This document shows positions 15,294 to 23,152 of a stretch of DNA of 32,334 nt, in pieces. The DNA comes from Butyrivibrio sp. (GTDB lineage Bacteria; Bacillota; Clostridia; Lachnospirales; Lachnospiraceae): assembly GCA_015056655.1 (NCBI GenBank), contig SVFV01000039.1:1-32334 (forward strand), read 5' to 3'. Positions within the stretch are counted from its first letter, which is position 1. Each line of letters opens with the position of its first letter. The translations under genes were made by a program, and so were the position numbers. The notes under the pieces are model-generated. The model had not been told where the DNA came from. It ran no database searches and saw only the letters and a program-made list of their open reading frames with translations.

Positions 15294-16700
15294 TCACTTA
15301 TTAGCTTTTCTTTTCGCGATCTCTTCTCTCATTGAAGGAAGCTTAGCCTCAAGGTCAAAACGAAGAGTAAGTATGAACATTACCACAAACAGTAAAAGTG
15401 GAATGTAGATACCAAAGGTAAATACTGCCTGTCTTACTGCAGGTGTAGTAACCTCTGCAAGGCCATCGTAGCTTGCAACTGCTAGGCACCAGCCTACAAG
15501 TGACGCCCCGAGACCGGAACCGACTTTTCCGCCAAATCCACTTGCTGCATTACTTGTACCAACCATCTTCTTACCGAATTTATACTCATTGTAATCGATT
15601 GTCATGGCAGTCATAACACCCATAAGGCACATCATAGGGATGTTAGCAAATGTTGCAAAGCATCCAAGGATTGTGTTGTACCAGAAGGCTGATGGATTTA
15701 TGATACGAAGTGCTGTAGTAACCATGCCGATAAAGAATGAAACCTTAAGCGTTCTGGTTACGCCAAGCTTCTTGATCATAGGACCAACAGCGATAAATCC
15801 GATCAGTGTAGGCAAAAGACCAACTGCACCGAGAATACCGGTCAGGTTGTCGTCACCGTAGATAAGCTTGCAATAATAAGCTCCTGAAGATCCGCTTACA
15901 CCATAAGAGATATTTGACATAACACCCATGATAAGGATCATTACCCAGTACTTATTGCGGAAAAGGTTTCCTAAAGCTTCCTTAAACGGAACCGGCTCTT
16001 CATCATCCTGCTGATCTGCAGGAAGTGCTTCTTTTCCGGTCTCAACAGCGCACTCTCTTGCCTTCTTGTAACAGATAAGAAGTGCAAGAACTACCATCAG
16101 TCCAAAGCCACCCCCAAACTTGATCCAGGCTGCCTGATCACCGCCAAGCATGTTAGTGATAGGAATGATTCCGATAGCAATTACCATTCCTGAAACATAG
16201 CCGGCTGCTGCACGCCAGATTCCCATGTTGCCTCGCTCTTCCTGGCTGTTTGTCCTCACAACCAGAAGCGAACCGTATGGAATAGCGATTGCTGTATAGA
16301 TAACTGCAGTTAATAGGATGTTCGTAACGAACATATAAGCTATCTTAACATAATCCGAAACACCCTGTGGCACCGTAAAGAGCATGATTAGTATTACCAG
16401 AGCCGGAATAGCCATCTTTAAAAGCCATGGTCTGTATTTCTCTTTTCCGGGCTTAGTATGGTCAACAATGTTTCCCATGATCACATCTGTGAACGCGTCA
16501 ATGATCTTACAGATAAAGAACACTGTTGCAACAGCACCCGCAGCTACCGCAGCCTTATCTGTGTAGAAGTATGTCAGCTGTCCGACAAGACCTGACATTG
16601 AATTAAGGGCGAACTGTCCCAAAGAGTCCGCAAAATAATCTCCCTTTCTCATTACTTTCTGGACACCGGATTTATCGAGTCCAAGTGGTTTCTTTGCCAT
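15294..16700 (-). CDS. GPH-family (glycoside-pentoside-hexuronide) cation symporter
   Basis: The chosen ATG at 16700 gives 468 residues and follows AGAGGAGG; a longer GTG-initiated reading at 16727 would bury that site. The protein has about 12 membrane segments and GPH/MelB features: the ADSLGQFALNSMSG first helix, KIIDAFTDVIMGNIVDH with the Asp residues of the cation site, and PGKEKYRPWLL in the first cytoplasmic loop. GPH transporters take up glycosides with Na+ or H+. As first gene of the operon with GH3 and GH78 it probably imports the glycoside they hydrolyse. Its promoter is next to the 20-bp repeats and divergent from the AraC gene, which fits substrate-induced expression. Confidence 0.92.
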   Translation of the reverse strand: MAKKPLGLDKSGVQKVMRKGDYFADSLGQFALNSMSGLVGQLTYFYTDKAAVAAGAVATVFFICKIIDAFTDVIMGNIVDHTKPGKEKYRPWLLKMAIPALVILIMLFTVPQGVSDYVKIAYMFVTNILLTAVIYTAIAIPYGSLLVVRTNSQEERGNMGIWRAAAGYVSGMVIAIGIIPITNMLGGDQAAWIKFGGGFGLMVVLALLICYKKARECAVETGKEALPADQQDDEEPVPFKEALGNLFRNKYWVMILIMGVMSNISYGVSGSSGAYYCKLIYGDDNLTGILGAVGLLPTLIGFIAVGPMIKKLGVTRTLKVSFFIGMVTTALRIINPSAFWYNTILGCFATFANIPMMCLMGVMTAMTIDYNEYKFGKKMVGTSNAASGFGGKVGSGLGASLVGWCLAVASYDGLAEVTTPAVRQAVFTFGIYIPLLLFVVMFILTLRFDLEAKLPSMREEIAKRKANK

Positions 16701-16749
16701 TTCTTTGTATCCTCCTCTAAATATCACACACAGTACATCTCTTTCTTTA

Positions 16750-16783
16750 TTGACATTGTAGTGTATCTGTAGATAATATTATT
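16750..16783. promoter_or_regulatory. Overlapping divergent promoters of the GPH operon and araC-type gene
   Basis: Leftward, TACAAT (complement of 16755-16760) lies 17 bases from AATAAT (complement of 16778-16783), a poor -35 coinciding with the repeat edge, as at the fusion gene. Rightward, a perfect TTGACA (16750-16755) and GATAAT (16772-16777), 16 bases apart, should drive the AraC gene constitutively. The two promoters overlap, and the rightward start near 16784 falls within the repeats, so one bound protein could activate the operon and block its own gene. Confidence 0.6.
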
Positions 16784-16817
16784 GCATGCACGTGAATTTA
16801 TTTGTAATTAGGTGAAT
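16778..16817. repeat. Diverged 20-bp direct repeat pair, candidate AraC operator
   Basis: ATTATTGCATGCACGTGAAT (16778-16797) and TTATTTGTAATTAGGTGAAT (16798-16817) are tandem 20-bp units, each matching 15 of 20 bases of the perfect repeat at 9961-10000, in the same orientation. GTGAAT is fully conserved in all four units. The second unit also contains AGGTGA, the likely ribosome binding site of the AraC gene. Confidence 0.75.
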
Positions 16818-16821
16818 TATA

Positions 16822-18015
16822 ATGGCTGGAAAAAGAAAAATCGAAGACTTCCTAAATCTTCTATACAACGCGGCATATATTCCTGTCCACTACTTCAGGA
16901 AAGACGAGCTTATTATGGCATTCCCTGCAAATGAGCTGCCGGTGGACTTTATCTCTGCATATAAGGGGCTTCTTACAGAAAGTAACGAGAATGTCAGTTT
17001 CAGATCCACAGAAGACTTTCTCTTTTTAGGAATAATACAGAACTTTAACACCGGTGAAACCATAATCGTAGGACCTGTAAGCAATGTCACAATAACCTCT
17101 GACATCATCGATCACATGATAAAAGAGTACTCTCTGCCTGTGGAATACAAGCTGGGAATAGAGGAGTTCTATCGCAAGACTCCTCTGTTTTCAAACTCTC
17201 AGTTTTTCAATATCCTTGCCCTGATCAACAGGGAACTGAATGGCGAGACCATAGACATTATCTCCAAGTTCAACGTATTCGATCAAGGAAAAGAGAAAGC
17301 TATCGGGCAAAAGCATACAAGAGAACTTGTGGATATCAAGGAAAATGAGCGTTTCCACAATACGTATCTCTTTGAGAAGGAATACTACGGATACATTCAG
17401 CGAGGTGACGTGGAAGGCCTCAAAGCATTCTTCAAAAATGCGCCAAGGATAACTGAAGGAAAAGTGGCAGGTGACTCACTGCGCCAGGCCAAGAACATCT
17501 TTATCAGCTCCATCGCCATCATCACCAGAAAAGCTGTTGAAGGCGGACTGGATGTGGAAACAGCGTATCTTCTCTCCGACTCCTATATCCAGGAGGCGGA
17601 AAAGATGACGGACTCTGCGGCCATCACATTCCTTAATGCCACGGCAGCTATGGACTTTACCAAGAGAGTTTCGGAAGCAAAGATTCCTTCCGGAATGACC
17701 ATTGATATCTACAGGGCCATCGAATATATCTCCAATCACGTCAATCAGGACATCTCTGTAGAAGAGATTGCTGATCACCTTGGCATGGAGCGAAGCACCC
17801 TCTCCAAGAAATTCAAGAGAGAATTGGGCTTTAACATCAGCTCTTTTATCATGAGAAAAAAACTGGAGGAAGCCAGAAGCCTCCTCCACTACTCTGATCG
17901 CTCCATAAGTGAGATCAGTGAATATCTGTGTTTTTCTTCCCAGAGTTATTTCCAGAATGTTTTTAAAAAGAAATATGGGATGACACCCAAGGAGTATAGA
18001 AAGAGCATATCCTAA
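16822..18015 (+). CDS. AraC-family transcriptional regulator of the glycoside locus
   Basis: A 397-residue protein. The C-terminal 100 residues hold the double helix-turn-helix: ISVEEIADHLGMERSTLSKKF as first motif, ISEISEYLCFSSQSYFQNVFKKKYGMTPKEYRK as second motif with the family signature. The N-terminal 280 residues are not a recognisable cupin sensor and probably sense the inducing glycoside or aglycone; FLFLGIIQNFNTGETIIVGP is typical of AraC regulators beside glycosidases in this family. AGGTGA, six bases before the ATG, lies within the downstream repeat. It is divergent from the GPH/GH3/GH78 operon and convergent with the second GPH gene. I infer it binds the 20-bp repeats at both promoters. 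Confidence 0.9.
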   Translation: MAGKRKIEDFLNLLYNAAYIPVHYFRKDELIMAFPANELPVDFISAYKGLLTESNENVSFRSTEDFLFLGIIQNFNTGETIIVGPVSNVTITSDIIDHMIKEYSLPVEYKLGIEEFYRKTPLFSNSQFFNILALINRELNGETIDIISKFNVFDQGKEKAIGQKHTRELVDIKENERFHNTYLFEKEYYGYIQRGDVEGLKAFFKNAPRITEGKVAGDSLRQAKNIFISSIAIITRKAVEGGLDVETAYLLSDSYIQEAEKMTDSAAITFLNATAAMDFTKRVSEAKIPSGMTIDIYRAIEYISNHVNQDISVEEIADHLGMERSTLSKKFKRELGFNISSFIMRKKLEEARSLLHYSDRSISEISEYLCFSSQSYFQNVFKKKYGMTPKEYRKSIS

Positions 18016-18039
18016 GCAGTCACCTTACTGACCTGACTC

Positions 18040-19515
18040 TTAGCAACATGATTCTGCAGCTTTTCTTAAAAGGATCTCCTCCTGCTCCTTATGTATATCT
18101 CTTTCAACGTTCAGGCCGACAAGGAGCAGTGCACAGATTATTCCTGTTATGGCCTCAAGACCCACAAAGAAAAATGTAATCACATTCTGGGTCGCGGCAT
18201 TCTGAATAACAGAAGTAGTCATTCCCGTAACAGCATCAAAGGAAGGCGCCACATATCCTGTAGTGCTCAGGCCCAAGTTAAAGACTCCTGTAGCAATCCC
18301 GGCTGAAATCGTAGTGATGATAGAATATACCGACATAGCCATTCCATCACATCTAAAGCCATTCTTCCACTCAAGGTGATCAAGCACATCAGCAAAAAGA
18401 GCCATAAAAACATAAGCTGAAGGCAGTGCGCCAATATTCTTTATGAACTGTCCTCCAAGAACGATCGGAAGGCTCTTTGGCGCTATAAAACAGATAATAC
18501 TTCCTATTGAGAGAAGGATGAATCCTAAAACCGTCGTATTCTTTTTTCCAAACTTATTTGCAATCGGCCAGACGGCAAACAGCCCTATTCCCATCGGAAG
18601 CCCACCTACAACCGAAACCAGCGTCTGTGTATAGCCATCATTGTAGGCTCCCAGAACGTTGTTGCAATAATAGACAAGCGAAGTGTTCTTAAGCTGCGCT
18701 GCTATAAGATTAATCGTAAAGTATGCAAAGATCAGAATACTGTACTTATCCGAAAAGATAGCTTTCAGCTGCTTTTTGCTGCCCACTGCCTCTTTCTTTG
18801 TGTTCCCCGAATCCTCCAGCGTAATGCGTTCCCTTGTAAAGTAATACTCCATGATAATGAGCGGGAATGCCAGAATTGATAAGGTTGAAATGGTAATAAG
18901 CCAGAGCTTTTGATTTACTCCGATCACAGGCAGGATAACAGCCGGGAAAAAGAGCGCTCCCAGGATACCCGTCATCATGGTTGAAGCCACGTTATTCAGC
19001 ACAGAAAGGCTCCCCCTCTGTTTAATATTTCGCGTTGACAGGGGAACCATCAGACTGTGACTCATATTAAAAAGATTAAATGCCAGACCGTAATATAGGT
19101 TAAATGTAAAGATCACCCATGCTATCTGAATGGTCTGATTACTGCTTGGAACTATGCATAGCAGTACTCCGCTTATCAGTATCAATGGCGCCGACAAAAG
19201 AAGCCATGGTCTTGCCTTGCCTTCCTTTGTCCGGGTTCTGTCTATGGCCCTTCCGATAAACAGATTTATAAATGCACTCAGCACCCTTGATATGATCGGA
19301 AAAACTGCCAGGAAAACACCTCCCAAGACAGTTGTCAGCTTCAGAACATCCGTGTAAAAGACATTCAAATAGGTTGCCAGAATGCCGTTTAAAAGTAGCG
19401 CGCCTGAAGGAGCCAGCAGATATCCCAGTATCCGCTCGCTTCCTGTAGTATCTTCACTCTTTATCCTGGAGGATAAAAAAGGCTTTTCAAATATCTCTTT
19501 TATTCTTGTAGCCAC
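18040..19515 (-). CDS. Second GPH-family cation symporter
   Basis: A GTG start at 19515, eight bases after GGAG, gives 491 residues; an in-frame TTG at 19530 lacks a site. The family is shown by LAPSGALLLNGILATYLNVFYTDVL, IGRAIDRTRTKEGKARPWLL and a dozen hydrophobic helices. It is more diverged from the MelB pattern than the symporter at 15294-16700, so a different glycoside or an exported product is possible. It follows the SDR gene by 50 bases in the same direction and probably shares its transcript, while its stop is 24 bases from the convergent AraC stop. No strong terminator was seen in that gap. Confidence 0.87.
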   Translation of the reverse strand: MATRIKEIFEKPFLSSRIKSEDTTGSERILGYLLAPSGALLLNGILATYLNVFYTDVLKLTTVLGGVFLAVFPIISRVLSAFINLFIGRAIDRTRTKEGKARPWLLLSAPLILISGVLLCIVPSSNQTIQIAWVIFTFNLYYGLAFNLFNMSHSLMVPLSTRNIKQRGSLSVLNNVASTMMTGILGALFFPAVILPVIGVNQKLWLITISTLSILAFPLIIMEYYFTRERITLEDSGNTKKEAVGSKKQLKAIFSDKYSILIFAYFTINLIAAQLKNTSLVYYCNNVLGAYNDGYTQTLVSVVGGLPMGIGLFAVWPIANKFGKKNTTVLGFILLSIGSIICFIAPKSLPIVLGGQFIKNIGALPSAYVFMALFADVLDHLEWKNGFRCDGMAMSVYSIITTISAGIATGVFNLGLSTTGYVAPSFDAVTGMTTSVIQNAATQNVITFFFVGLEAITGIICALLLVGLNVERDIHKEQEEILLRKAAESCC

Positions 19516-19565
19516 CCGTTCTTCTCCCAATTTGTTATTGTATTCCAGCAGAAATTACTTTCCCC

Positions 19566-21110
19566 TCATACCTCCAACTCGCTTACTGTCTTTGGATACT
19601 CGCGGATCTCGTCCTCATCATGAAGAGGATTCCAAACCTGAGCAAAGAACTTGTCCTTCCTAGCTCTCATTCCATAGTTCCAGGACTTTCTCTCGCACTC
19701 GTCGCACCAGTGTCCGCCCTCAAGGATCAGTCTTGGGCTTCCTTTGAAGTGATGCCCGAACTGGCAGGTAAACTCAAGAGGAGTCTTCCAATCTCCGGTC
19801 TTCATTTCTGTAGAGTCGCAGGTACCGCCCCTGAACTTTGCAGCACCTTTCATATCTTCCAGCGTCAGCTCTGATTCAGGCTTACTCTCATCATAGCCAT
19901 GGTCGATGTGGACCACCTTATCCCAGTCGGTAAACTCTTCCATCTCACTGACCTTTTCAGGAAGTGCTTCCCAGGCCTTTTTGCTTCCCCAGTAAGCGTC
20001 GATGTGATCTTCCATATTGTTATCAAGCCAGTGCTTGGTGCCATGCTCTGTATCGAGGAGTTTCTTGAAGGTACCTTTGATGATGGTGCCCATGAGCTTT
20101 TGTCCGCCAGGGAACTTGGTGATGATCTTTCCTGCAGTCTTTGCTCCGCCAAGTTCCTTAAGATATGCGTCATAGAAGTATTGCATGGAGTCACTTCTGA
20201 AGTGTAAATAATTCTCGAGCTTACCTGAATCCAGATAATACTGACCGTGAAAGTTTCTTGTGGCATACATCTTGGGATCAATTACCGGGTCAAGGCTCTT
20301 AAATCCCAACTCCCCATACATAGCTTTGTACATATCAAGTGTGCTGACACGACAGCTCTCTCCGCCACCGATGTTATAGATGTGTCCCCAGAAGCTTTCA
20401 TCAAGACTTCCATCAGCATCAAAGGCTGCAAGATTTCTCATTGCTCTTCCACTGTCTCTGTCTGAAGCATATTCAAGTACGTTATAAATGCAGTTGTGGA
20501 ACTGGATGGCGTCTCTGATCTTTGCCATGGCAGGTCCCATGATACCTGTCTGACGAAGAGATACCCAATACTTAAGCCCGCTCTCGATAACATGGCGCTC
20601 TGCTGCAATCTTAGATACCGCATAATAGTCAAACACGCTGGGCTTTATTGGGTCTCCGACTCTTCCCCAGTGAATAGGTGGCATGCGGTCTCCTGTTTCT
20701 GCTACTGTTCCGATATAAACAAACTTATAGGTATCTTTCTTACCACATTTTTTAATAGCCTCTGTAAGGTTCACTACCGATCCATAATTTGTCTTCATGG
20801 CTTTGTCAGGATGGTAATCTGCCTGAGGTGAAACCAATGCTGCTATATGAAGAACTATGTCCGACATTTCAACGCACTTTTCCACATCGTCTTTATTAAG
20901 TAGATCCCCATATACTGTTGTTAGTCCCTTTGTTCCCTTATAAGGGTCAAAAAAGTCATGATTTTTTTCTGTATCCCTGTCAAAAGCTATAAGATCATAT
21001 TTTTTTCCTATATCCGGTAGCATCTGCTTAAAGCTCTCAGAGCCCATTCCTCCGCCTGCTCCTGTCATAAAAACCACAGGTCTTTTCTTATTTTTCATTT
21101 CATTGCTCAT
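19566..21110 (-). CDS. Extended SDR (NAD-dependent epimerase/dehydratase-like) with zinc-binding C-terminal tail
   Basis: A 514-residue protein. The Rossmann motif is TGAGGGMG (16-23), and the catalytic pair is Y163-x3-K167 within DYYAVSK, preceded by YIGTVAETG carrying the active-site Thr. The extended SDR fold runs to about residue 320. The C-terminal region has C449-x3-H453 and GGHWCDEC with Cys469 and Cys472, a probable zinc site. The same segments (SGLKYWVS, FHGxYY, LENYLHFR, HGYDE, KSWNY) occur in residues 656-1152 of the fusion protein at 6399-9857, so the two are paralogues. Likely an NAD(P)H-dependent reductase or dehydrogenase of an aglycone keto or hydroxyl group. AGAGGT precedes the ATG. 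Confidence 0.87.
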   Translation of the reverse strand: MSNEMKNKKRPVVFMTGAGGGMGSESFKQMLPDIGKKYDLIAFDRDTEKNHDFFDPYKGTKGLTTVYGDLLNKDDVEKCVEMSDIVLHIAALVSPQADYHPDKAMKTNYGSVVNLTEAIKKCGKKDTYKFVYIGTVAETGDRMPPIHWGRVGDPIKPSVFDYYAVSKIAAERHVIESGLKYWVSLRQTGIMGPAMAKIRDAIQFHNCIYNVLEYASDRDSGRAMRNLAAFDADGSLDESFWGHIYNIGGGESCRVSTLDMYKAMYGELGFKSLDPVIDPKMYATRNFHGQYYLDSGKLENYLHFRSDSMQYFYDAYLKELGGAKTAGKIITKFPGGQKLMGTIIKGTFKKLLDTEHGTKHWLDNNMEDHIDAYWGSKKAWEALPEKVSEMEEFTDWDKVVHIDHGYDESKPESELTLEDMKGAAKFRGGTCDSTEMKTGDWKTPLEFTCQFGHHFKGSPRLILEGGHWCDECERKSWNYGMRARKDKFFAQVWNPLHDEDEIREYPKTVSELEV

Positions 21111-21137
21111 GATCTATACCTCTTTTCTCAAATCCAG

Positions 21138-21170
21138 AATGATCCATTAACCCCGTCCCGGGGGATCATT
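21138..21170 (-). other. Stem-loop between small membrane protein and SDR genes
   Basis: AATGATCC (21138-21145) pairs with GGATCATT (21163-21170), and the loop contains a nested CCCG/CGGG stem. No T-run follows on the minus strand. It may be a processing or stabilising element between the two genes. Confidence 0.45.
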
Positions 21171-21185
21171 TTCCTAAATCCATGA

Positions 21186-21434
21186 CTAGTCCGGTCTTGG
21201 GAATGCCATGCTTATTCTCGAACCTAAACAGTCCCATGGTCCCCCAGTCTTCATAATCCGCCGCCCAGTAACGTACACCAATGATGCCGTGGGTCTTGCC
21301 CCAGTTTCTACCGGACTATATCCCATTTCTGTGTATAAAAACTGTGCAGTAAGTGCCTTTACAACTACCAGTGCTACAATTGCTGTAAGAGTGATCAGTG
21401 CTATCTTTACCTTTGAAATCTTTTTCATTTTCAT
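21186..21434 (-). CDS. Small single-helix membrane protein of unknown function
   Basis: An 82-residue ORF starting MKMKKISKVK, followed by a hydrophobic stretch (IALITLTAIVALVVVKALTA) that is either a membrane anchor or an uncleaved signal. The remainder is short and contains GARPTASLVYVTGRRI. AGAGGA is seven bases before the ATG, and a promoter at 21486-21514 precedes it, so it is probably the first gene of the SDR/GPH operon. I do not recognise a family. The C-terminal part could be the stump of a longer decayed gene. The gap to the SDR start is 75 bases. Confidence 0.5.
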   Translation of the reverse strand: MKMKKISKVKIALITLTAIVALVVVKALTAQFLYTEMGYSPVETGARPTASLVYVTGRRIMKTGGPWDCLGSRISMAFPRPD

Positions 21435-21485
21435 GATTATTTCCTCTTCACTATCCGGTGCTTGTTTCCGTTTCTCTTTAAGGGT

Positions 21486-21605
21486 ATAATATAGACATCG
21501 TGTATTGTTTACAACTTACAATATTTTTATATACGTAGTGTTTAATACACATTTATTCCAAAATGTACAGTTTAGAATGTTTCAAAAATCCCGTGTATCG
21601 TTAAA
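21486..21605. promoter_or_regulatory. Divergent control region between TetR gene and SDR operon
   Basis: Leftward, TTGTAA (complement of 21509-21514) and TATTAT (complement of 21486-21491) are 17 bases apart and can serve the small protein/SDR/GPH operon. GTGTATTGTTTAC (from 21500), the near-palindrome GTGTTTAATACAC (21538-21550) and GTGTATCGTTAAA (21593-21605) share a GTGTAT/TTTA pattern and are candidate TetR half-sites. The assignment is by eye and tentative. The 20-bp repeats of the AraC operators were not found here. Confidence 0.4.
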
Positions 21606-21639
21606 AATCTAAACTTTTCATAAAGTGAGGAGGACATAT

Positions 21640-22185
21640 ATGGCAACCAAAAACAACAGACGTATCCTAGTTACCAAGAGGATCCTTAGGGAATCCCTTA
21701 TGGAACTGATGCAGGAAAAGCCAATTTCAAAGATCACTATCAAGGAAATATGTGATCTTTCCGAGATGAGTCGCTCAACCTTTTACCTTCACTATCAGGA
21801 TCAGTTTGAGCTTCTTTCTGATGTAGAAAACGAAGTTATGGAAAACACTTTGAAGGCTTTGGAAAACCTTAGTGGAAGCTTCAACACCACTGAATCTATT
21901 GAAGCTTTCCTTGAATATGTAAAAGAAAATAGAGAAACCTTCGGAATCCTGCTGTGCCAGCAGGATTCCGAAGATTTTCAGAAAACAATAATCGAAACAA
22001 TTGCAAATAATGTAAAGGCTGCAGTGCCTGAAATCCTGGATAACAAAAATGCAGACTACCTCTTCACTTTCGTTATGTACGGAAGCCTTAATGTACTGCG
22101 TGTCTGGATACAAAGTGGTTTTGACACCCCCACCAGGGACCTGGCAGAGCTGATATACCAGTCATGCAATAATGTGGCCAAATAA
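21640..22185 (+). CDS. TetR-family transcriptional regulator
   Basis: The ATG at 21640, six bases after GAGGAGG, gives 181 residues; an upstream GTG at 21625 lies within that site. The N-terminal helix-turn-helix is clear: RRILVTKRILRESLMELMQE, ISKITIKEICDLSEMSRSTFYLHYQ. The C-terminal part is the variable ligand-binding helical domain. TetR proteins usually repress divergent operons until a small hydrophobic ligand binds. Here the divergent operon encodes the SDR and the second symporter, so the ligand could be the aglycone. It ends convergent with the flavodoxin-like gene. Confidence 0.9.
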   Translation: MATKNNRRILVTKRILRESLMELMQEKPISKITIKEICDLSEMSRSTFYLHYQDQFELLSDVENEVMENTLKALENLSGSFNTTESIEAFLEYVKENRETFGILLCQQDSEDFQKTIIETIANNVKAAVPEILDNKNADYLFTFVMYGSLNVLRVWIQSGFDTPTRDLAELIYQSCNNVAK

Positions 22186-22199
22186 TGCTACCACTTTAG

Positions 22200-22218
22200 A
22201 CTTGCATTTAGTGCAAGT
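22200..22218. terminator. Weak bidirectional hairpin between convergent genes
   Basis: ACTTGCA (22200-22206) and TGCAAGT (22212-22218) form a 7-bp stem with a five-base loop, lying between the TetR stop and the flavodoxin-like stop. Only three T follow on the plus strand, so termination strength is uncertain. Confidence 0.4.
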
Positions 22219-22250
22219 TTGGGAAGAATATATTCCGATAGTATAACTTT

Positions 22251-22868
22251 CTACCTAATGAAATGTGTCCACTGATGTTCTTCCTTCTCAGGAAGTCCAT
22301 ACTTTTCTTTTCCAAGAGCGATGCTCTTCATAAGGAAAGTCATGTTTCTTGCAAGCGTTCGCATGGTCTGAAGACCTTCCAGATCCTGCTCCGCCTCTCC
22401 CTTTTCTCTGCCATGAACACTGTTCCAGTACTGGCTTGATGCAACAGGCATTCCACTGATTGTGAAATACTTATTGAGTTCATCATATGTAGCAGAACAG
22501 CCACCACGTCTTGCTACAGCTACTGATGCTCCTACTTTCATTGTCTTGTCAAAATGAGTGCTGAAGAAAAGTCTGTCAAGACATGAGATAAGCGTACCAT
22601 TAGCTGATGCAAAATAAACTGGTGATGCCACTACCAGACCGTCAGCCTCCTCAAATTTCGGAGCAAGTTCATTTACCACATCATTAAATACACACTTGCC
22701 TTTTTCGGCACATGCGTGGCATGCAATGCAGCCCCTGATATCCTTGTTTCCGACAAAAACAACTTCCGTCTCTATGCCTTCTGATTTAAACACCTTTACC
22801 ATTTCATCAAGAGCAATACTTGTGTTTCCGCCCACTCTGGGGCTTCCGTTAATGATAAGTACCTTCAT
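22251..22868 (-). CDS. Flavodoxin-fold NAD(P)H-dependent FMN reductase
   Basis: A 205-residue protein opening MKVLIINGSPRVGGNTSIAL, the FMN phosphate-binding loop, with ASPVYFASANGTLISCLDR as second FMN contact. Cys47, 50, 53 and 59 make a C-x2-C-x2-C-x5-C motif identical in spacing to that of the protein at 846-1388, suggesting the same iron-sulfur-flavoprotein-like subfamily. The expected role is reduction of FMN, quinones or other small electrophiles. GGGAGG is six bases before the ATG. It is convergent with the TetR gene and is followed upstream by a decayed gene, so it appears to stand alone. Confidence 0.85.
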   Translation of the reverse strand: MKVLIINGSPRVGGNTSIALDEMVKVFKSEGIETEVVFVGNKDIRGCIACHACAEKGKCVFNDVVNELAPKFEEADGLVVASPVYFASANGTLISCLDRLFFSTHFDKTMKVGASVAVARRGGCSATYDELNKYFTISGMPVASSQYWNSVHGREKGEAEQDLEGLQTMRTLARNMTFLMKSIALGKEKYGLPEKEEHQWTHFIR

Positions 22869-22887
22869 AAAAAACCTCCCTCTCCAA

Positions 22888-23106
22888 TCAATGCAGATTC
22901 AGTACGAACTTCACAAACTCAGGACTATCATGGTTTACGATCTCGCTGTGTCCCAGATCCTTTGCAGCCACCTTAGCCATCTCTTCTTATTTGAAATTAT
23001 TCTGTTTGAGCCATTCATCCAGCCCTTCTATTTCCTTGTTAAATAGTCCTGCAACAACATCCGCATTTCTTGCTGACGCTTTTGCATCCTTAAGTGATGT
23101 GGTCAT
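22888..23106 (-). pseudogene. Remnant of an unidentified protein with an in-frame stop
   Basis: One reading frame from the ATG complementary to 23104-23106 runs for 73 codons to a TGA at 22888-22890, interrupted by TAA at 22987-22989. Before the stop it reads like a helical segment (FNKEIEGLDEWLKQNNF), after it like a protein C-terminus (LGHSEIVNHDSPEFVKFVLN). The continuity of frame across the stop suggests a nonsense-mutated end of a larger gene whose 5' part is gone. I do not recognise the family. Two separate tiny genes are the alternative, but neither has a good ribosome binding site. Confidence 0.45.
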
Positions 23107-23152
23107 CTGAAATATTAAAAATGGCTTTATTCAAAAAATTATATATTATGCG

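Noticed and set aside
21208..21489. 93-codon plus-strand open frame
   Set aside because: Antisense to the small membrane protein, whose minus-strand start has a good ribosome binding site and promoter.
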